Assembly (NCBI RefSeq): GCF_051020985.1
Contig: NC_135007.1
Span: 4,523,001-4,587,000, forward strand
Direction: 5' to 3'
From: Nomia melanderi
Lineage: Eukaryota > Arthropoda > Insecta > Hymenoptera > Halictidae
DNA length: 64,000 bases
The notes below the pieces were generated by a model that did not search any database, was not told the DNA's origin, and saw only the letters and a list, made by a program, of their open reading frames with translations. Position numbers and translations under genes: made by a program. Positions within the stretch are counted from its first letter, which is position 1. Every line of letters starts with the position of its first letter. Positions 61,501 through 64,000 of this stretch are shown piece after piece.

Positions 61501-62538
61501 AATAACTGAGCTCGTACTACGAAATAATTTTGGTACCTGGCTAAAATTCGTCTACTTTTAGTAATATGCTTATGCTATTGCTGGTTTATATACAGTTTAT
61601 GTATTAAAAGCATATTATACTAATTATGCAAATATTATTTTTATATTTATCTGGAGATAAATCATTTTTCTCAATTTGTTAGATTTGTTATTTCCAGCCC
61701 ATAAAATAGACACTAAATATTGCAGAATAATGATAAATATTATTCAAACATCATGCGTTCTTGTTTGCCATAAAACAAATGGAAAATTTAATAAAAAATA
61801 ATGGGCTATTCATTAATACGCATACAAAGTATGACAACTCTTAAATTAACTATCTTTCCGCCATTAATATAAATGTTATGTCCATTTTTATTTAGAAATT
61901 CACATGAACATCGCTCCAAACTCTTTATTTAATTTAAAATCGGTAATGTCACCGTCGAAACATTTTTATCCACCATGTAGTTTAGCAAAGAAGTCCACTC
62001 AAACATTTCCCAATATGTCACTGGCCCCTGAAATATCGATTAATCATTATCCGATAGCGAGAGAACGGGTGCACAGATAAACCATTGATACCTGTCGATT
62101 GAACCTGACGACGAAGGATCAAAAATTTGTTTTCAGTTATTATGGAAATGTATCTGTATCCTGTCTTTGATTGTATATCTTTCCAGTAAAAATATTACTG
62201 CTATAGATAATTTCCTGTTGAACTTTCATCCTTTGATTTAACAGTCGAAAAAGTTATGTCTCGTTAAATACTGTTTTTCTATTAAAGATTATGATCCAAT
62301 TAATATTGAATTAACAGTATGTTTGTAATATAAGTAACATACATTTTCGAGGAATAAAGTAGAATTTTAAAGAACCATATAGAGCACATTACAACTAATA
62401 AATCTTTTCAATCAATTATATACTCATTATCCCTGAAAGACTACTAAAAAATATCAAATAGCTCAGTATTTTAAATATACAAAATTATTTCGTCGTAATA
62501 AGCATCCTTGTTTAACTCGTTAATCCAATTAACACTCA
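58531..62538. other. AT-rich spacer, no gene seen
   Basis: Contains a TTAACCCTTTACAATCCGGC end-like motif near 58,895 and a perfect hairpin TTTGGTAT-GCA-ATACCAAA at 60,634-60,652. No coding or RNA gene was recognised. Confidence 0.45.
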
Positions 62539-62542
62539 TTAA

Positions 62543-62690
62543 CCCTCCGACGGCCACACATCAGGCAACTACATCGGAATCATTTTTGACTCACACTTCG
62601 CTCGAGAGAGACCCCCCCCCCCCCTCGCCACCACCACTCAATAACGCAAGTCACAAATGACACTAGCACAGTCGTTGGAAGGTTGAATTA
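62543..62690. mobile_element. Probable TTAA-type MITE containing a C13 run
   Basis: Starts after TTAA (62,539-62,542) with CCCTCCGACGGCC. The right side CAGTCGTTGGAAGGTTGAATTA is its approximate reverse complement, though the right border reads GAATTA rather than TTAA. The centre holds 13 consecutive C at 62,612-62,624. It is GC-richer than its surroundings. Confidence 0.4.
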
Positions 62691-62878
62691 CTCATTTAAT
62701 CCTTAACCGGATTTCCCAATTTACTTTAATACATGGATTCCAGGGTCGCTGCAGCCGTGCTTTGGGATAATCTGATATTTTGGATATTATGCAGCTTCTT
62801 TTGTTATCGATAATTTTTCTATGAAATAATCAACATAAACATATTAAGTAATATTAAAAATTGTTCTTAGCAAATGTA

Positions 62879-63089
62879 CACTGTCGATCAAAAGTTTGGG
62901 AGCAATACATCGGTTAAAAGAAAAACTTCCATTTTTTGTAAACAACTTTTATTGAGAAATTTTTATGTATGATAAAAGAGCATGGACATATGTATATCAG
63001 TTAAATATAAAGATATATAATTTTTGTTATTTTATTTTATGTATTTATAAGATATATAATTTCTAATTTATGACGTTACAAATCAAGTG
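62879..63089. mobile_element. Tc1/mariner-type MITE, right end lost
   Basis: Left border TA then CACTGTCGATCAAAAGTTTGG. It is closely similar to the 54.2-kb copy along about 210 bp (ATACATCGGTTAAAAGAAAAACTT, TAAACAACTTTTATTG and others), then diverges at AATCAAGTG before the expected right tip. It is therefore truncated, ending about 30 bp from the piggyBac relic. Confidence 0.7.
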
Positions 63090-63122
63090 TGAGTGTTAAG
63101 TTATGTGTATTTGCAAATAATC

Positions 63123-63812
63123 TCAAGTCTTGTAGTAATTAGACAATGTATTTTTTATTGCAAGCAATAGTAAAAAATTATCTATAACTAGTCGTTGATC
63201 TTTACATACATTTTTATTACTGTTATTACAAATTTGAAAAATTTGTTTCTTTGTTTGACATAAATAACAGTTAGAACGTTTGAATCTTTTTTCTTTCGAT
63301 TCTAAGGAAGGATCGATTGTATTTTCTGATAACAAGAATACTGTACAATTCACCGCTTTGTTGCATGCATTTTCGTATATACTTACATGTGCTCTTATTA
63401 ATTCCTCATCGATATCTTCTGTAAATAAATTCCGTTTATACCAATTATGCGTATTCCAATTTGAATACGTTTTTGTATGTGAAATATATGCAGCGATGTC
63501 ACATACATCTAAAAGATTCATAAAAGATGCAAACGGTCATCTATTCGTTGTACTTTTCGTCGAAAAGTTTCGTAGGATTTGATCTATCAGATCAGTACCA
63601 CCGTTTGTTGCGTCATAAAATGATATCATCTTTGGCTTTCCTCTATTACTAAAATGATTGTTGGAATTTGATATGTACTGGATAAAATTACTGAGTCCTC
63701 TCTTTTTTGGTACATACGATGCAGAAGTTAGTTGCTTTGTAAATCCAAAAATAAATCTTTTCAGATCGCTGTTTTTGACTTTATTTATATTTTTACTGTG
63801 GTTTGAAAGTAT
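63123..63812 (-). pseudogene. piggyBac-type transposase C-terminal relic
   Basis: Read on the minus strand, about 229 codon positions stay in one frame with a single internal TGA at 63,537-63,539. Features in order: SYVPKKRG near the start; FYDATNGGTDLIDQI, the equivalent of the piggyBac GGVD..DQ region that carries the third catalytic Asp; TNR-stop-P, where the family has NRWP, so a Trp codon has become TGA; NLLDVCDIAAYIS, matching the conserved DVA..NA segment; and a C-terminal cysteine stretch (NCYLCQTKKQIFQIC). The N-terminus and the first two catalytic Asp are absent, and the frame meets a stop upstream at 63,813-63,815. It is a dead fragment of a DDE_Tnp_1_7 transposase. Confidence 0.75.
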
Positions 63813-64000
63813 TTAAATTATTACATTGTCATCGATCAGTGTATGAATGTTTATTAATTTCTTCGTATTTTGATAAAGGTTTTATTGTAAATAATGCATA
63901 TCTCACGTTTTGGCAAGCTTTTCAAATCAGGCGTTCCATATTAGGTGTCGTTACTCTGTAGATGATTGCCTGTCAGAATTTTAATATTTTATTAGGTATT
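63813..64000. other. AT-rich end of window
   Basis: No continuation of the transposase was recognised here. Nothing else is supported. Confidence 0.4.

Noticed and set aside
1..64000. tRNA, rRNA or other structured RNA genes, and CRISPR arrays
   Set aside because: A by-eye look for tRNA B-box words (GGTTCGAANCC) with paired arms, rRNA blocks and regularly spaced repeats found none. The tRNA-Tyr match at 48.5 kb is the retrotransposon primer site.

Overview
This window looks like a gene-poor stretch of an insect nuclear genome. The evidence is AT-rich DNA with no operons or bacterial-style gene packing, one BEL/Pao LTR retrotransposon, piggyBac and Tc1-like relics, many short TTAA-flanked inverted-repeat elements (MITEs), and a candidate spliced first exon beside a GC-rich promoter-like patch. 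Hymenoptera is a plausible guess from composition and repeat style, but nothing here proves the order.

Layout. From 1 to about 43.9 kb I find no convincing host coding sequence. The DNA is AT-rich spacer or intron, interrupted by GC-richer islands of about 0.2-0.7 kb (near 2.0, 4.5, 7.1, 12.4, 17.6, 27.9, 30.9, 34.5, 38.2 and 39.5 kb) and by dispersed repeats. The best-delimited repeats are TTAA-flanked MITEs (2.4, 7.5, 14.5, 21.7, 27.3, 32.1, 37.1, 38.8, 41.9 and 51.4 kb), two foldback elements (18.2 and 40.5 kb) and a dispersed family near 5.4, 13.0, 26.7 and 50.5 kb.

From 43,975 to 49,158 lies a minus-strand BEL/Pao element with two 613-bp LTRs that read as identical, a perfect 5-bp target duplication (GATAT), an 18-nt primer-binding site complementary to the 3' end of tRNA-Tyr, a polypurine tract, and one long Gag-Pol frame. 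The frame has lost, in frame, most of the reverse transcriptase, all of RNase H and the start of integrase. The copy therefore looks recently inserted but cannot be autonomous.

From 49.2 to 56.7 kb is more AT-rich spacer with a foldback MITE (51.4 kb), a GC island (51.0 kb) and a complete Tc1-type MITE (54.2 kb). Around 56.8-58.4 kb is the strongest host-gene signal: a GC/CpG-rich block holding a minus-strand candidate first coding exon (signal peptide, then a phase-1 splice donor). The rest of that gene would lie to the left, possibly across a very long intron covering much of this window. From 58.4 kb to the end is AT-rich DNA with a truncated Tc1-type MITE and, at 63.1-63.8 kb, a decayed piggyBac transposase C-terminus.

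No previously undescribed multi-gene system is visible. The most interesting signals are the young in-frame-deleted BEL element and the repeated architecture of the TTAA elements: a TTAA target, a terminal repeat that usually starts CAC, and a short GTCA/TGAC-like palindrome close to the end.
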